Both the position numbers and the translations under genes were made by a program. The notes below the pieces were generated by a model. It was not told the DNA's origin and did not search any database. It saw only the letters and a program-made list of their open reading frames with translations. From contig NZ_CP038469.1 in NCBI RefSeq assembly GCF_004684345.1, positions 4,526,001-4,590,000 of the forward strand: a DNA stretch of 64,000 bases, written 5' to 3'. How positions within the stretch are numbered: position 1 is the first letter of the stretch; each line of letters opens with the position of its first letter. This document shows, one piece after another, positions 25,760 through 35,212 of this stretch. Origin of the DNA: Citrobacter tructae (GTDB lineage: Bacteria; Pseudomonadota; Gammaproteobacteria; Enterobacterales; Enterobacteriaceae).

Positions 25760-26614
25760 TTACCCAACCGAACGGCTTTTTTCATTTCCCCCATCGCCTA
25801 ATCTGTAAGCCAGCGCCACCACTAACGATTGCACCAGGCACAGCGTTGCAGATTGTGATCGAAATGCGTCGACCTGCGCCTCTTTTACCACAAAGCAAAG
25901 ATCGCTGAACGTTGCCAGCGGACTGATCTGGCTGTCGGTGATCACAATCTGGCGGGCACCCGCATTCGCCGCCGTTTCGCTGACCATCACCGTCTCTTCT
26001 GCGTAAGGCGAGAAGCTGATCGACACCACGATATCGTTCGCTTTAATACGGTTTATCTGCTCGCGCAGCATTCCCCCCATCCCGTCGAGCAGAATCGGGC
26101 GGCACTCAAGATGGCTCAGGGCGTAGGTGAGATAGGCTGCCACGCTAAAGGAGCGACGTAAACCGGCGATGTAAATCGTGTCGGCTTCTTTCAACAGCTG
26201 TACGGCGCGTTCCAGCATTTCTGGTTCGGCGCGGGCCGCCAGTTGCTGTAAGGCCTGAGCATTCGAACGGGCAAATTCCTGCAGGATGTCCAGCGGGGTC
26301 TCCGGTACAGCTTCGCTTTCCATTTCGCGAAACAATCGCGCGCGGTCGCTGTAGCTGGCGGTTTCTTCAACCAGGTTCATACGAAACAGTTGTTTCATTT
26401 CGTTGAAACCGGAGAAGTCAAAGGCATTAGCAAAGCGGATCAGCGTTGATGGCGGGACCCCGGCACGTTCGGCAATGACGGCAACCGTATCGAAGGCCAC
26501 GCTGTTGGTATTATCCAGCACATAGCGGGACACCTGCTGCAGCCTCTTGCTCAGGCTATCGTAGCGATCGCGGATTTGCTGCTGCAGCTCGTTCAGGCTG
26601 GTTGCTGTCGTCAT
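25760..26614 (-). CDS. iolR: RpiR-family repressor of inositol catabolism
   Basis: 284 residues. The N-terminal 80 residues are an HTH_6 (RpiR) DNA-binding domain (AVIAERAGVPPSTLIRFANAFDFSGFNEMKQLFR); the C-terminal part (about 125-260) is a SIS sugar-phosphate-binding domain (IYIAGLRRSFSVAAYL, ISFSPYAEETV, IVITDSQISPLA). In Salmonella the RpiR-type IolR represses iol genes until an inositol-pathway intermediate accumulates. Here it is divergent from iolA; the 295-base gap and the iolG promoter each contain an 18-bp near-palindrome that I propose as its operator. Confidence 0.92.
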   Translation of the reverse strand: MTTATSLNELQQQIRDRYDSLSKRLQQVSRYVLDNTNSVAFDTVAVIAERAGVPPSTLIRFANAFDFSGFNEMKQLFRMNLVEETASYSDRARLFREMESEAVPETPLDILQEFARSNAQALQQLAARAEPEMLERAVQLLKEADTIYIAGLRRSFSVAAYLTYALSHLECRPILLDGMGGMLREQINRIKANDIVVSISFSPYAEETVMVSETAANAGARQIVITDSQISPLATFSDLCFVVKEAQVDAFRSQSATLCLVQSLVVALAYRLGDGGNEKSRSVG

Positions 26615-26695
26615 TTTACCTCCTGTTGCATAGTTTTATGATTCTAAACGCAAAGCCGCGTCTTTTAAATGTTGCTCATTCAATTGCTATAAAAA

Positions 26696-26713
26696 ATGAA
26701 ACAAAAACTTCAA
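26696..26713. promoter_or_regulatory. iolR: Weak candidate IolR half-palindrome near iolR
   Basis: ATGAAACAAAAACTTCAA keeps the left arm ATGAAAC of the proposed operator but only part of the right. It lies about 80 bases upstream of the iolR start and might mediate autoregulation. Low confidence compared with the two full sites. Confidence 0.3.
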
Positions 26714-26827
26714 TACTCTCTTCGCTTGAAATGCGCGAATAGCCAGATGAATCTGGTGATGTCGCTCGTTAACATAAAAACCCATCCTTGATCACATTAA
26801 TCATTATTTGTTTTATTTCAACTTAAA

Positions 26828-26845
26828 ATGGAATATTTGTTTCAT
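26828..26845. promoter_or_regulatory. iolA: Candidate IolR operator at the iolA promoter
   Basis: ATGGAATATTTGTTTCAT, a near-palindrome (ATGRAAY - N4 - GTTTYAT), followed at once by ATATAGTGTG, which resembles a -10 box. The same arrangement, with identical spacing, occurs before iolG. Confidence 0.6.
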
Positions 26846-26909
26846 ATATAGTGTGTAGATAACGATAGTGTTCAGGTAACAGTCACGTATCAACAGCGAG
26901 AGGTTAAGG

Positions 26910-28415
26910 ATGGAGACGGTAGCGAATTTTATTCACGGCGAATGTGTCACCGGTTCAGGCCAGCGTGTGCAGGCAATCTTCAACCCAGCCACCGGCGAAC
27001 AAATCCGCCAGGTGGTGATGAGTTCGGTACAAGAAACCGAACAAGCCGTTGCGGCGGCGCATGACGCTTTTCTAGGATGGGCGCGGCATTCTCCACTAAA
27101 ACGTGCGCGAGTGATGTTTCGCTTTAAGGCCTTACTGGAAGAGAATATGGCGCGGCTTGCCCGGTTGATCAGCGAAGAACATGGCAAAGTGTACTCTGAT
27201 GCCGTCGGTGAAATCACTCGTGGCCTGGAAGTGGTGGAATTTGCCTGCGGTATCCCGCATCTGCAAAAAGGCGAGCACTCCGCCAACGTGGGGACCGGCG
27301 TTGACAGCCACTCGCTGATGCAACCGCTCGGCGTGTGCGTCGGGATTACGCCGTTTAACTTTCCGGCGATGGTGCCGATGTGGATGTTCCCCATCGCGCT
27401 GGCGACCGGCAACACCTTCGTGCTGAAGCCGTCGGAAAAAGATCCTTCTCTCGTGCTCGAACTGGCAAAACTGCTGCAACAGGCGGGGCTGCCGGACGGC
27501 GTGTTCAACGTGGTACAGGGGGATAAGGAGTCGGTAGACGTGCTGCTGACCGACCCGCGCGTGCAGGCCGTGAGCTTTGTCGGCTCCACACCGATTGCCG
27601 AATACATTTATCAGACCGCATCCGCCCACGGCAAGCGCTGCCAGGCGCTGGGCGGGGCAAAAAACCACTGTATTTTAATGCCGGATGCCGACATGGAGAT
27701 GGCGACCAGCGCCATTATGGGGGCCGCTTACGGCGCGGCGGGAGAACGCTGCATGGCACTTTCCGTGGTGCTTGCGGTGGGTGATGAAACGGCGGATGAA
27801 CTCTGTGCCCGACTGGAAAAACAGATTGCGACACTGCGCGTCGGACCCGGTCTGGACCAGTCGCCGGAAAATGAAATGGGACCGCTTATCTCCTCGACGC
27901 ACCGCAGCAAAGTGCTGGGCTATATCGATAGCGGGGAATCTCAAGGAGCCAGTCTGCGCGTAGATGGCCGGCGTTTTAGCGTCAAAGGTCATGAGCAAGG
28001 CTATTTTGTCGGGCCGACGTTGTTCGATAAGGTCACGCCAGAGATGACCATTTATAAAGAAGAGATTTTTGGACCCGTGCTTTCTGTGGTGCGGGTAGCA
28101 GATTACGCCAGTGCGGTAGAACTGATTAACCGCCATGAATATGGTAACGGTACGGCTATTTTTACGCGTGACGGCGGCTGCTCGCGTCGCTTCTGTGAAG
28201 AGGTTCAGGCTGGGATGGTTGGGGTGAACGTCCCGATCCCGGTCCCGATGGCGTTCCACAGCTTTGGCGGTTGGAAGCGTTCCATCTTTGGTGCGCTTAA
28301 CGTTCACGGTAACGACGGTGTGCGTTTCTACACTCGAATGAAAACCGTCACCGCACGCTGGCCGGAAATGCAGCAGGACACGGGCGCTGCGTTCTCCATG
28401 CCGACGCTGGGTTGA
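26910..28415 (+). CDS. iolA: Methylmalonate-semialdehyde dehydrogenase (CoA-acylating)
   Basis: 501 residues, standard for MMSDH/IolA, which converts malonate semialdehyde from inositol breakdown to acetyl-CoA and CO2 with NAD+. Aldehyde dehydrogenase landmarks: GITPFNFPAMVPMWM, KPSEKDPS, SFVGSTPIAEYI, GAKNH and the catalytic Cys281 in GERCMALS. The N-terminal FIHGECVTGSG is typical of the subfamily. It is the last enzyme of the pathway yet the first gene after iolR. It is translated into iolD with 11 bases between stop and start, so the two form an operon. Confidence 0.95.
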   Translation: METVANFIHGECVTGSGQRVQAIFNPATGEQIRQVVMSSVQETEQAVAAAHDAFLGWARHSPLKRARVMFRFKALLEENMARLARLISEEHGKVYSDAVGEITRGLEVVEFACGIPHLQKGEHSANVGTGVDSHSLMQPLGVCVGITPFNFPAMVPMWMFPIALATGNTFVLKPSEKDPSLVLELAKLLQQAGLPDGVFNVVQGDKESVDVLLTDPRVQAVSFVGSTPIAEYIYQTASAHGKRCQALGGAKNHCILMPDADMEMATSAIMGAAYGAAGERCMALSVVLAVGDETADELCARLEKQIATLRVGPGLDQSPENEMGPLISSTHRSKVLGYIDSGESQGASLRVDGRRFSVKGHEQGYFVGPTLFDKVTPEMTIYKEEIFGPVLSVVRVADYASAVELINRHEYGNGTAIFTRDGGCSRRFCEEVQAGMVGVNVPIPVPMAFHSFGGWKRSIFGALNVHGNDGVRFYTRMKTVTARWPEMQQDTGAAFSMPTLG

Positions 28416-28426
28416 CAGGAGGTGCT

Positions 28427-30352
28427 ATGCAAACCGAACGTATGACCATGGCCCAGGCGCTGGTCAAATTTCTCAACCAACAATATGTCTGCATTGATGG
28501 ACATGAAACGCCCTTCGTGGAGGGCGTGGCGACCATCTTTGGTCACGGTAATGTGCTCGGAATAGGCCAGGCGCTGGAGCAGGATGCCGGGCATCTGAAG
28601 ATGATGCAGGGCTGTAATGAGCAGGGTATTGCGCATATGGCGACCGGATTCGCCAAACAACATTGCCGACAGCGTATCTGGGCCGTGACATCGTCGGTAG
28701 GCCCAGGCGCGGCCAATATGCTGACGGCGGCGGCAACCGCGACGGCGAACCGCATTCCTCTGCTGCTGTTGCCGGGGGACGTTTACGCCAGCCGCCAGCC
28801 GGATCCGGTATTACAGCAAATTGAGCAGTACCACGATCTCAGTATCAGCACCAACGATTGCTTCCGCCCGGTCTCCCGTTATTGGGATCGCATTAACCGT
28901 CCGGAGCAGTTAATGAGTGCGATGTTAAGTGCGATGCGAACGCTTACTGACCCCGCAGACACCGGCGCGGTGACGATTTGTCTGCCGCAGGATGTACAGG
29001 GCGAGGTCTGGGAGTATCCGCTTAGCTTCTTCGCGCGCCGTATCCACCACATTGAACGCCGACCGCCTGACACGCAGCGCCTGGAGATGGCCCGGGCGCT
29101 GATTGCCCGTAAACAGCGCCCGCTGGTGGTGTGTGGTGGTGGCGTGCGTTACTCCGGCGCGCATGAAGCGTTTCGCGTGTTTGTTGAGACGCTGTCGCTG
29201 CCTTTTGCTGAAACCCAAGCCGGAAAAGGCGCGCTGGTAAGTGACCACCCACTTAACCTGGGCGGTATCGGCGTGACGGGAGGAATGGCGGCGAATCAGC
29301 TCGCGCCGCAGGCCGATCTGGTCATTGGCATCGGCACGCGCCTCACCGACTTTACCACCGGTTCAAAGGCGTTGTTCTCGCACCCGGACGTGGAGTTTCT
29401 GTTGCTGAACGTGGCGGAATTTGACGCGCTGAAGCTGGATGCCACTGCGCTGATTGCCGATGCCCAAACCGGGCTGATGGCATTAACCGGGGCGTTGAAA
29501 GATTACCGCAGCGAATGGGGGGCGGAGGTCGCGCAGGCACAATCGGCCTGGCGCGAAGAGTGTCGTCGTTTATGGGCGCGCGAATGGCATCCTGATGATG
29601 CACCAGAAGTGGCGGGACACCTTGATGCTCAACTGGCGGAATATGGCGACACGCTCAACACCCGGCTGACCCAGACGCGGGTGCTGGGACTGATCAACCA
29701 GCATATTGAAGATAACGCCATCGTGGTGGGCGCGGCCGGATCGTTACCGGGGGATTTACAGCGACTCTGGCAGGTTAAAACGCCGGACAGCTATCACCTG
29801 GAATACGGCTATTCCTGTATGGGTTATGAGATTGCTGCCGCTATAGGCGCGAAGCTGGCAAAGCCACAGCAACCGGTGTACGCCATGGTAGGGGATGGTT
29901 CGTACATGATGTTGCACTCGGAGCTACAAACCGCCGTGCAGGAGGGAATAAAAGTCACCATCCTGCTGTTTGATAATGCCAGTTTCGGCTGTATTAACAA
30001 TCTACAGATGGGCCACGGAATGGGGAGTTTTGGCACAGAGAACCGCCATCGCAACCCGCAAACCGGGCGGTTGGACGGGCCGCTGGTGAAGGTTGATTTT
30101 GCCCAAAATGCCGAAAGCTATGGCTGTCGTGCATGGCGGGTTCATGACGAGCAAAGCCTGCTGGCGGCGCTGGAAGCCTCACGCGCCGAACTCGGCCCAA
30201 CGCTGCTGGATATTAAAGTGCTGCCGAAAACCATGACCCATGATTACGCATCGTGGTGGCGAACTGGCGATGCACAGGCTGCAGAATCACCAGCGGTGCG
30301 CAAAGCTGCAGAGCAGACCCTGGCGCAGGTGAAAAACGCGCGCCAGTATTAG
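28427..30352 (+). CDS. iolD: 3D-(3,5/4)-trihydroxycyclohexane-1,2-dione hydrolase
   Basis: 641 residues from ATG 28427 with AGGAGG just upstream. A thiamine-diphosphate-dependent enzyme that opens the inositol ring, giving 5-deoxyglucuronate. The three domains of the acetolactate-synthase-like family are visible: an N-terminal PYR domain with the conserved Glu (NEQGIAHMATGFAKQH), a central domain with GKGALVSDHPLNLGGIGVTGG, and a C-terminal PP domain with the metal/diphosphate motif GDGSYMMLHSEL...FDN. Expressed with iolA from the operator-containing promoter at about 26.85 kb. Confidence 0.95.
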   Translation: MQTERMTMAQALVKFLNQQYVCIDGHETPFVEGVATIFGHGNVLGIGQALEQDAGHLKMMQGCNEQGIAHMATGFAKQHCRQRIWAVTSSVGPGAANMLTAAATATANRIPLLLLPGDVYASRQPDPVLQQIEQYHDLSISTNDCFRPVSRYWDRINRPEQLMSAMLSAMRTLTDPADTGAVTICLPQDVQGEVWEYPLSFFARRIHHIERRPPDTQRLEMARALIARKQRPLVVCGGGVRYSGAHEAFRVFVETLSLPFAETQAGKGALVSDHPLNLGGIGVTGGMAANQLAPQADLVIGIGTRLTDFTTGSKALFSHPDVEFLLLNVAEFDALKLDATALIADAQTGLMALTGALKDYRSEWGAEVAQAQSAWREECRRLWAREWHPDDAPEVAGHLDAQLAEYGDTLNTRLTQTRVLGLINQHIEDNAIVVGAAGSLPGDLQRLWQVKTPDSYHLEYGYSCMGYEIAAAIGAKLAKPQQPVYAMVGDGSYMMLHSELQTAVQEGIKVTILLFDNASFGCINNLQMGHGMGSFGTENRHRNPQTGRLDGPLVKVDFAQNAESYGCRAWRVHDEQSLLAALEASRAELGPTLLDIKVLPKTMTHDYASWWRTGDAQAAESPAVRKAAEQTLAQVKNARQY

Positions 30353-30406
30353 TTTTTTCCGCCATAACGAAATTTTCATTTCATTTTTCCTGTTGTTTCA
30401 CACATT

Positions 30407-30431
30407 GCCCTCTTCCTGACCGGGAGAGGGC
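30407..30431 (+). terminator. Hairpin after iolD
   Basis: GCCCTCT - 11 bases - AGAGGGC, downstream of the iolD stop, without a T-tract. A weak or Rho-assisted terminator, or a REP-like sequence. Confidence 0.45.
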
Positions 30432-30544
30432 GAATCATCGTATCTGACACCCGGTAATGTTGTGATATTGATAACAGATTTTATCTCATTCATCTCAAAA
30501 CTGTTAACTTGCACTCAAAAACATAATTTTCACTATTTATAAAA

Positions 30545-30562
30545 ATGAAATAAATGTTTTAT
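30545..30562. promoter_or_regulatory. iolG: Candidate IolR operator at the iolG promoter
   Basis: ATGAAATAAATGTTTTAT, the partner of the site before iolA, again followed by TTATAGTGTC as a probable -10 region. AAAATG-AAT-TTGTTT-AT-TATAGTGT positions are shared by both promoters over about 30 bases. Confidence 0.6.
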
Positions 30563-30608
30563 TTATAGTGTCGTTAGTTCATCGCATTCACCAACACCGG
30601 GAGCCGTT

Positions 30609-31595
30609 ATGTTTAACATTGCTTTACTGGGCGCTGGCCGAATTGGTCAGGTACATGCAGCTAACATTGCCAGTCACAGTGCCACCACACTCTGGTCCGT
30701 TGTCGACCCGAATCAGGAGTTTGCCACCCGTCTTGCCACGCAGTATCAGGCTCGCTTGCAGAGCCTGGATGAGGCGATGACTGACCCGAACGTTCACGCC
30801 GTGCTGATCGCCTCTGCCACGGATACCCACGCAGATCTGATTGAACTGGCCGCTCGTCACGGCAAAGCCATTTTCTGCGAAAAGCCGGTACACCTTGATC
30901 TTGCCCGCGTTCGCGATTGCCTGAAAGTGGTCAAAGAGTACGACGTACCGCTGTTTATCGGTTTTAACCGCCGCTTCGATCCGCAGTTCCGTCGCGTGAA
31001 AACAGATGCGCTGGCCGGGCGTATCGGTAAGCCTGAATCCCTGCTGATCATTTCCCGCGACCCGTCACCGCCACCGGCTGAATATGTTCGCGTGTCCGGT
31101 GGGATGTTCCGCGATATGACCATCCACGATTTTGATATGGCGCGTTTTATCATGGGTGAAGAGCCGGTGTCTGTGTATGCCCAGGGCAGCAATCTGGTGG
31201 ATCCGGCGATTGGTGAAGCGGGGGATATCGATACCGCGTTCATCGTTCTGAAATATGCCTCCGGCGCGATGGCGACCATCGTCAACAGCCGCCGCTCCTC
31301 TTACGGTTATGACCAGCGTCTGGAGCTGCACGGTTCTGAAGGGCTGCTGTGCGCGGGCAACATTCTGGAAAATCAGGTGCAGCACTACGCTAAGAACGGC
31401 TGCACCAGCGCATTGCCAGAACATTTCTTCCTGCAACGTTACAAATCCGCTTACGCCGCGGAATGGGAACATTTTGTTGCCGTACTGCGCGGTGAGGCGG
31501 TCCCGGATTGCAACGGCGACGACGGTGAGCGCGCGCTGTATCTGGCTGATAAAGCGCTGGAATCACTGCGTAGTCAGCGTGAAGTTCTCCTCTGA
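30609..31595 (+). CDS. iolG: myo-Inositol 2-dehydrogenase
   Basis: 328 residues. Oxidises myo-inositol to 2-keto-myo-inositol (scyllo-inosose) with NAD+. Rossmann GAGRIG at residues 8-13, the EKP motif with catalytic Lys92, and the DxxxH proton-relay pair Asp169/His173 (MFRDMTIHD) are all present, in the spacing of Bacillus IolG. First gene of the second iol operon, which continues through the transporter to iolB. The sequence GGAGCC precedes the ATG. Confidence 0.94.
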   Translation: MFNIALLGAGRIGQVHAANIASHSATTLWSVVDPNQEFATRLATQYQARLQSLDEAMTDPNVHAVLIASATDTHADLIELAARHGKAIFCEKPVHLDLARVRDCLKVVKEYDVPLFIGFNRRFDPQFRRVKTDALAGRIGKPESLLIISRDPSPPPAEYVRVSGGMFRDMTIHDFDMARFIMGEEPVSVYAQGSNLVDPAIGEAGDIDTAFIVLKYASGAMATIVNSRRSSYGYDQRLELHGSEGLLCAGNILENQVQHYAKNGCTSALPEHFFLQRYKSAYAAEWEHFVAVLRGEAVPDCNGDDGERALYLADKALESLRSQREVLL

Positions 31596-31633
31596 TTGTT
31601 ATACCCAACCCCCCTACACAGAGAGACATAATA

Positions 31634-32563
31634 ATGAAAAAACTGATCTTAGCTGTCCTCATCGCCATGACCTCCGGGGCAGCAATGGCTGAAAACGAAC
31701 AAATTGTTTTCAGCACGCCAAACCTGGCAATGCCGTTTGAAGTCCACATGCAGCGCACTGCGGTGAAAGCCGCAAAAGAGATGGGCGTAAATCTACAGGT
31801 TCTCGACGGGCAGGGTAGCTCGCCGAAACAGGTCGCTGACCTGGAAAACGCCATCACTCGCGGGGCGCAGGGATTTATCGTCTCCCCCAATGATGTTAAT
31901 GCCGTCTCCAGCGCGGTAGATGAAATCCAGGATGCAAAACTGCCGGTTGTCACGCTTGACCGCTCCGTTGACAGCCAGAAAAAAGTGCCGCACTTCGGTG
32001 CCAACAATTACAAAGGCGGCCAGGTCATTGGCGACTTTGTGAAAACCAAATTCCCCGAGGGTGCTGACATTATTCTGCTCACCGGCCAGCCGGGATCGTC
32101 CTCCAACATCGAACGCACCAAAGGCATTCGCGACAGCCTGAAAGCAGGTGGCGAAAAATACAAGATCGTCGCCGATCAGACGGGTAACTGGATGCGTTCT
32201 GAAGGGATGCGCATTGTTGAAAGCGTACTGCCTTCGCTGCCGAAACGTCCGCAGGTGATCCTCTCTGCTAACGACGATATGGCGCTGGGGGCAATTGAAG
32301 CGTTACAAGCCCAAGGGATGAAGCCTGGTGAAGTACTGGTCACGGGCTTCGATGCGGTGCCGGAAGCGCTGGCGCGCGTGCGTGATGGCTGGCTGGCGGT
32401 CACGGCGGATCAGCGTCCAGGCTTTGCGGTAACCACGGCGATGAGCCAACTGGTGGCAAACGTGCGGGAGAAGAAACCGATCACCGGCGCGGACTATCCA
32501 CCAACGCTTATCACCAAAGAGACCCTGCAGCAGGCTGAGCGTATTAATGAGGCCGGTAACTAA
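31634..32563 (+). CDS. Periplasmic sugar-binding protein of the inositol ABC importer
   Basis: 309 residues with a signal peptide (KKLILAVLIAMTSGAAMA, cut before ENEQ). The mature part is a type I periplasmic binding protein of the ribose/galactose class (SPNDVNAVSSAVDEIQDAKLPVVTLDRSVD, ANDDMALGAIEALQAQG), which delivers a cyclitol or sugar to a CUT2 ABC importer. Given its place between iolG and the ATPase, myo-inositol is the likely ligand. Binding-site residues such as the Asp-Arg in LDRSVD are as expected for polyol binding. Confidence 0.92.
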   Translation: MKKLILAVLIAMTSGAAMAENEQIVFSTPNLAMPFEVHMQRTAVKAAKEMGVNLQVLDGQGSSPKQVADLENAITRGAQGFIVSPNDVNAVSSAVDEIQDAKLPVVTLDRSVDSQKKVPHFGANNYKGGQVIGDFVKTKFPEGADIILLTGQPGSSSNIERTKGIRDSLKAGGEKYKIVADQTGNWMRSEGMRIVESVLPSLPKRPQVILSANDDMALGAIEALQAQGMKPGEVLVTGFDAVPEALARVRDGWLAVTADQRPGFAVTTAMSQLVANVREKKPITGADYPPTLITKETLQQAERINEAGN

Positions 32564-32614
32564 TTTATCTGGAGCCGCTGTTACGGCGGCTCCCCATGAA
32601 GGAGGAGCAGGCTG

Positions 32615-34162
32615 ATGTCGCAACCCTTATTGAATGTGACCGACCTGGCAAAAAGTTTTTCCGGCGTCTGGGCGCTGAGTAGTGCGCAATTGACCGTCGG
32701 AACAGGTGAGATTCACGCGCTGCTGGGCGAAAACGGCGCGGGGAAATCAACCTTGCTGAAGGCACTGGCGGGCGCACAGCCGCAAACTCGCGGTGAAATC
32801 AGCTTCAACGGTGAAACGTTACCGGTAGATGACTCCCCGGTCGAGCGGCAAAACAAGGGCATTATCACTATCTATCAGGAATTTAACCTGCTGCCGAATA
32901 TGACCGTTGCCGAGAATATGTTCCTCGGGCGCGAGCCGCGCAAACGCAATCTGATTGTTGATGAAAAGGCGGTAAATCAGGAAGCGCAGGTAATTCTGGA
33001 TTATCTGCAGTTGAACGTGGCACCGACCACGGCAGTGGCCCGCCTGAGCGTGGCGCAGCAGCAAATGGTAGAAATTGCCCGGGCGCTAACTCTCAATGCG
33101 AAGCTTATCATCATGGACGAACCTTCCGCCGCACTGAGCGACAGCGAAGTGGAAAGCCTGCATCGGGTGGTGCGGGAGCTGAAAAGCCGTGGTGTGAGCA
33201 TTATTTATGTCACTCATCGTTTACACGAAGTGTTCCAGCTCTGCGATCGATTCACCGTATTCCAGGATGGCCGTTATACCGGCAGCGGCGAGGTTGCCGA
33301 GACTACGGTAGAACAGCTGATCCGGCTGATGGTCGGGCGCGACGTGGCGTTTAATCGTCGCCCTTCGAGCGAAACCCATCATCAGGACAAACCTGTACGC
33401 CTCTTGATAAAGGGGTTAAGCCGCGAGAAACCGCCGCTGGATCCGCACGGTATCGCGCTGCATGACATCAGCTTTCACGTCCATGCCGGAGAAGTGTTAG
33501 GCATTGCCGGGCTGGTGGGGGCCGGGCGCACTGAAGTCGCGCGGTGTCTGTTTGGTGCCGACGCCTTTACGTCTGGCAATTTTGAACTGGATGGCGTGCC
33601 GTACCAGCCACGCGATCCGCTGTACGCCCTGGATCAGGGGGTAGCGATGGTCCCTGAAGATCGCAAAAAAGAGGGGGCGGTTCTCGGGCTGTCTATTCGC
33701 GACAACCTGTCGCTCTCCAGCCTCTCTTCTCTGTTGCACTGGCGCTGGTTTGTGAACACCCGCAAAGAGGATGCCCTGATTGAGTCCTACCGCCAGGCGC
33801 TGCAGATCAAAATGGTCAACAGCGCGCAGGAAGTGCGCAAGCTATCCGGTGGCAACCAGCAAAAAGTGATCCTCGCGCGCTGCATGGCGCTCAATCCCCG
33901 CGTGCTGATCGTCGATGAGCCGACGCGCGGCATCGACGTCGGCACTAAATCAGAAGTGCACCAGGTGCTGTTTGAAATGGCGAAAAAGGGCGTGGCGGTG
34001 ATTGTGATCTCCTCCGATCTACCCGAAGTGATGGCGGTTTCTGACCGGATCATCACCCTGAGTGAAGGTCGGGTGACCGGCGAGATCCACGGCGATGACG
34101 CCAACGAAGAGCGGCTTATGACGATGATGGCCATCAACCACAACGCCCTGAACGCGGCATAA
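32615..34162 (+). CDS. Sugar ABC transporter ATPase (CUT2, RbsA-like)
   Basis: 515 residues formed by two fused nucleotide-binding halves. The first half has Walker A GENGAGKS, a degenerate signature (LSVAQQQMVE) and Walker B LIIMDEPSAAL; the second has the usual degenerate Walker A (GLVGAGRTE), a good signature LSGGNQQKV and VLIVDEPTRGID. This asymmetry is normal for CUT2 ATPases. It energises inositol uptake with the permease that begins 11 bases downstream. GGAGGAG precedes the start. Confidence 0.94.
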   Translation: MSQPLLNVTDLAKSFSGVWALSSAQLTVGTGEIHALLGENGAGKSTLLKALAGAQPQTRGEISFNGETLPVDDSPVERQNKGIITIYQEFNLLPNMTVAENMFLGREPRKRNLIVDEKAVNQEAQVILDYLQLNVAPTTAVARLSVAQQQMVEIARALTLNAKLIIMDEPSAALSDSEVESLHRVVRELKSRGVSIIYVTHRLHEVFQLCDRFTVFQDGRYTGSGEVAETTVEQLIRLMVGRDVAFNRRPSSETHHQDKPVRLLIKGLSREKPPLDPHGIALHDISFHVHAGEVLGIAGLVGAGRTEVARCLFGADAFTSGNFELDGVPYQPRDPLYALDQGVAMVPEDRKKEGAVLGLSIRDNLSLSSLSSLLHWRWFVNTRKEDALIESYRQALQIKMVNSAQEVRKLSGGNQQKVILARCMALNPRVLIVDEPTRGIDVGTKSEVHQVLFEMAKKGVAVIVISSDLPEVMAVSDRIITLSEGRVTGEIHGDDANEERLMTMMAINHNALNAA

Positions 34163-34173
34163 CGGAGTTTCTC

Positions 34174-35202
34174 ATGACGCAGATAATTACTAAAACGCAG
34201 GCTCCGGGTAAACGCGCCGGACGTCTCGATCCCATCGCTTTTTTTGAGCGTTTCGGCGTGCTGATTTTCATGATCCTGCTGCTGATTTTCTTCCAGTTGC
34301 AGAACAGCAATTTTCTCTCTGAACGCAACATTTTCAACATCCTGACCGAAGTCTCGATCTACGGGATCATGGCCGTGGGGATGACCTTCGTCATTCTGAC
34401 CGCCGGGATCGACTTGTCCGTGGGTTCCATTCTTGCAGTCTGCGCCATGACCGCAGCGTATGTGATTAAAGGCGACAACTTTACCACCGTTGACCCGAAT
34501 GCCTGGGGCGGCTTGAGCTGGCTGGTTGGGATGGGGATTTGCCTCGCGATGGGCACTGCGATTGGTTTTCTGCATGGCCTTGGCGTTACCCGCCTGCGTC
34601 TGCCGCCGTTTATCGTTACCCTCGGTGGGATGACCATCTGGCGCGGTCTGACGCTGGTGGTTAACGATGGTGCGCCGATCGCCGGTTTCGATCCGGGCTA
34701 CCGCTGGTGGGGACGCGGCGAACTGCTCGGCATCTCCATTCCGATCTGGATCTTCGCCCTGGTGGCCATCGGCGGCTATCTGGCGCTGCATAAAACCCGC
34801 TGGGGACGCTTTGTGTACGCCATTGGCGGCAACCCGGAAGCGGCACGTCTGGCGGGAGTTAACGTCAAGCGGGTTCTGGTGAGCGTTTATGTGCTGATCG
34901 GCTGTCTTGCTGGGTTGGCTGGCTTCATTCTCAGTGCGCGTCTGGGCAGCGCAGAGGCGGTTGCCGGGATCTCGTTTGAGCTGCGCGTCATTGCCTCGGT
35001 GGTGATCGGCGGAACGTCGTTGATGGGCGGATACGGGCGTATCGGCGGCACCATTATCGGCTCAATCATCATGGGCATTCTGATTAACGGCCTGGTCCTG
35101 ATGAACGTCTCGGCTTACTACCAGCAAATTATTACCGGTTTAATTATCGTTCTGGCTGTGGCGTTTGATACCTATGCCAAGAACCGTCGCGGCGCATTGT
35201 GA
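34174..35202 (+). CDS. Sugar ABC transporter permease (CUT2, RbsC-like)
   Basis: 342 residues with 8-10 hydrophobic helices. Family motifs: VSIYGIMAVGMTFVILTAGIDLSVGS, VTLGGMTIWRGLTL, and the ATPase-coupling loop YAIGGNPEAARLAGVNVKRV. It forms the inner-membrane channel of the inositol importer, probably as a homodimer. It directly follows the ATPase gene and is followed 10 bases later by an oxidoreductase gene of the pathway. Confidence 0.94.
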   Translation: MTQIITKTQAPGKRAGRLDPIAFFERFGVLIFMILLLIFFQLQNSNFLSERNIFNILTEVSIYGIMAVGMTFVILTAGIDLSVGSILAVCAMTAAYVIKGDNFTTVDPNAWGGLSWLVGMGICLAMGTAIGFLHGLGVTRLRLPPFIVTLGGMTIWRGLTLVVNDGAPIAGFDPGYRWWGRGELLGISIPIWIFALVAIGGYLALHKTRWGRFVYAIGGNPEAARLAGVNVKRVLVSVYVLIGCLAGLAGFILSARLGSAEAVAGISFELRVIASVVIGGTSLMGGYGRIGGTIIGSIIMGILINGLVLMNVSAYYQQIITGLIIVLAVAFDTYAKNRRGAL

Positions 35203-35212
35203 GGGATAAATG

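Noticed and set aside
33787..34791. 334-codon minus-strand frame across the ABC ATPase-permease junction
   Set aside because: Overlaps two conserved transporter genes; product is a random Gln/His/Pro-rich sequence.
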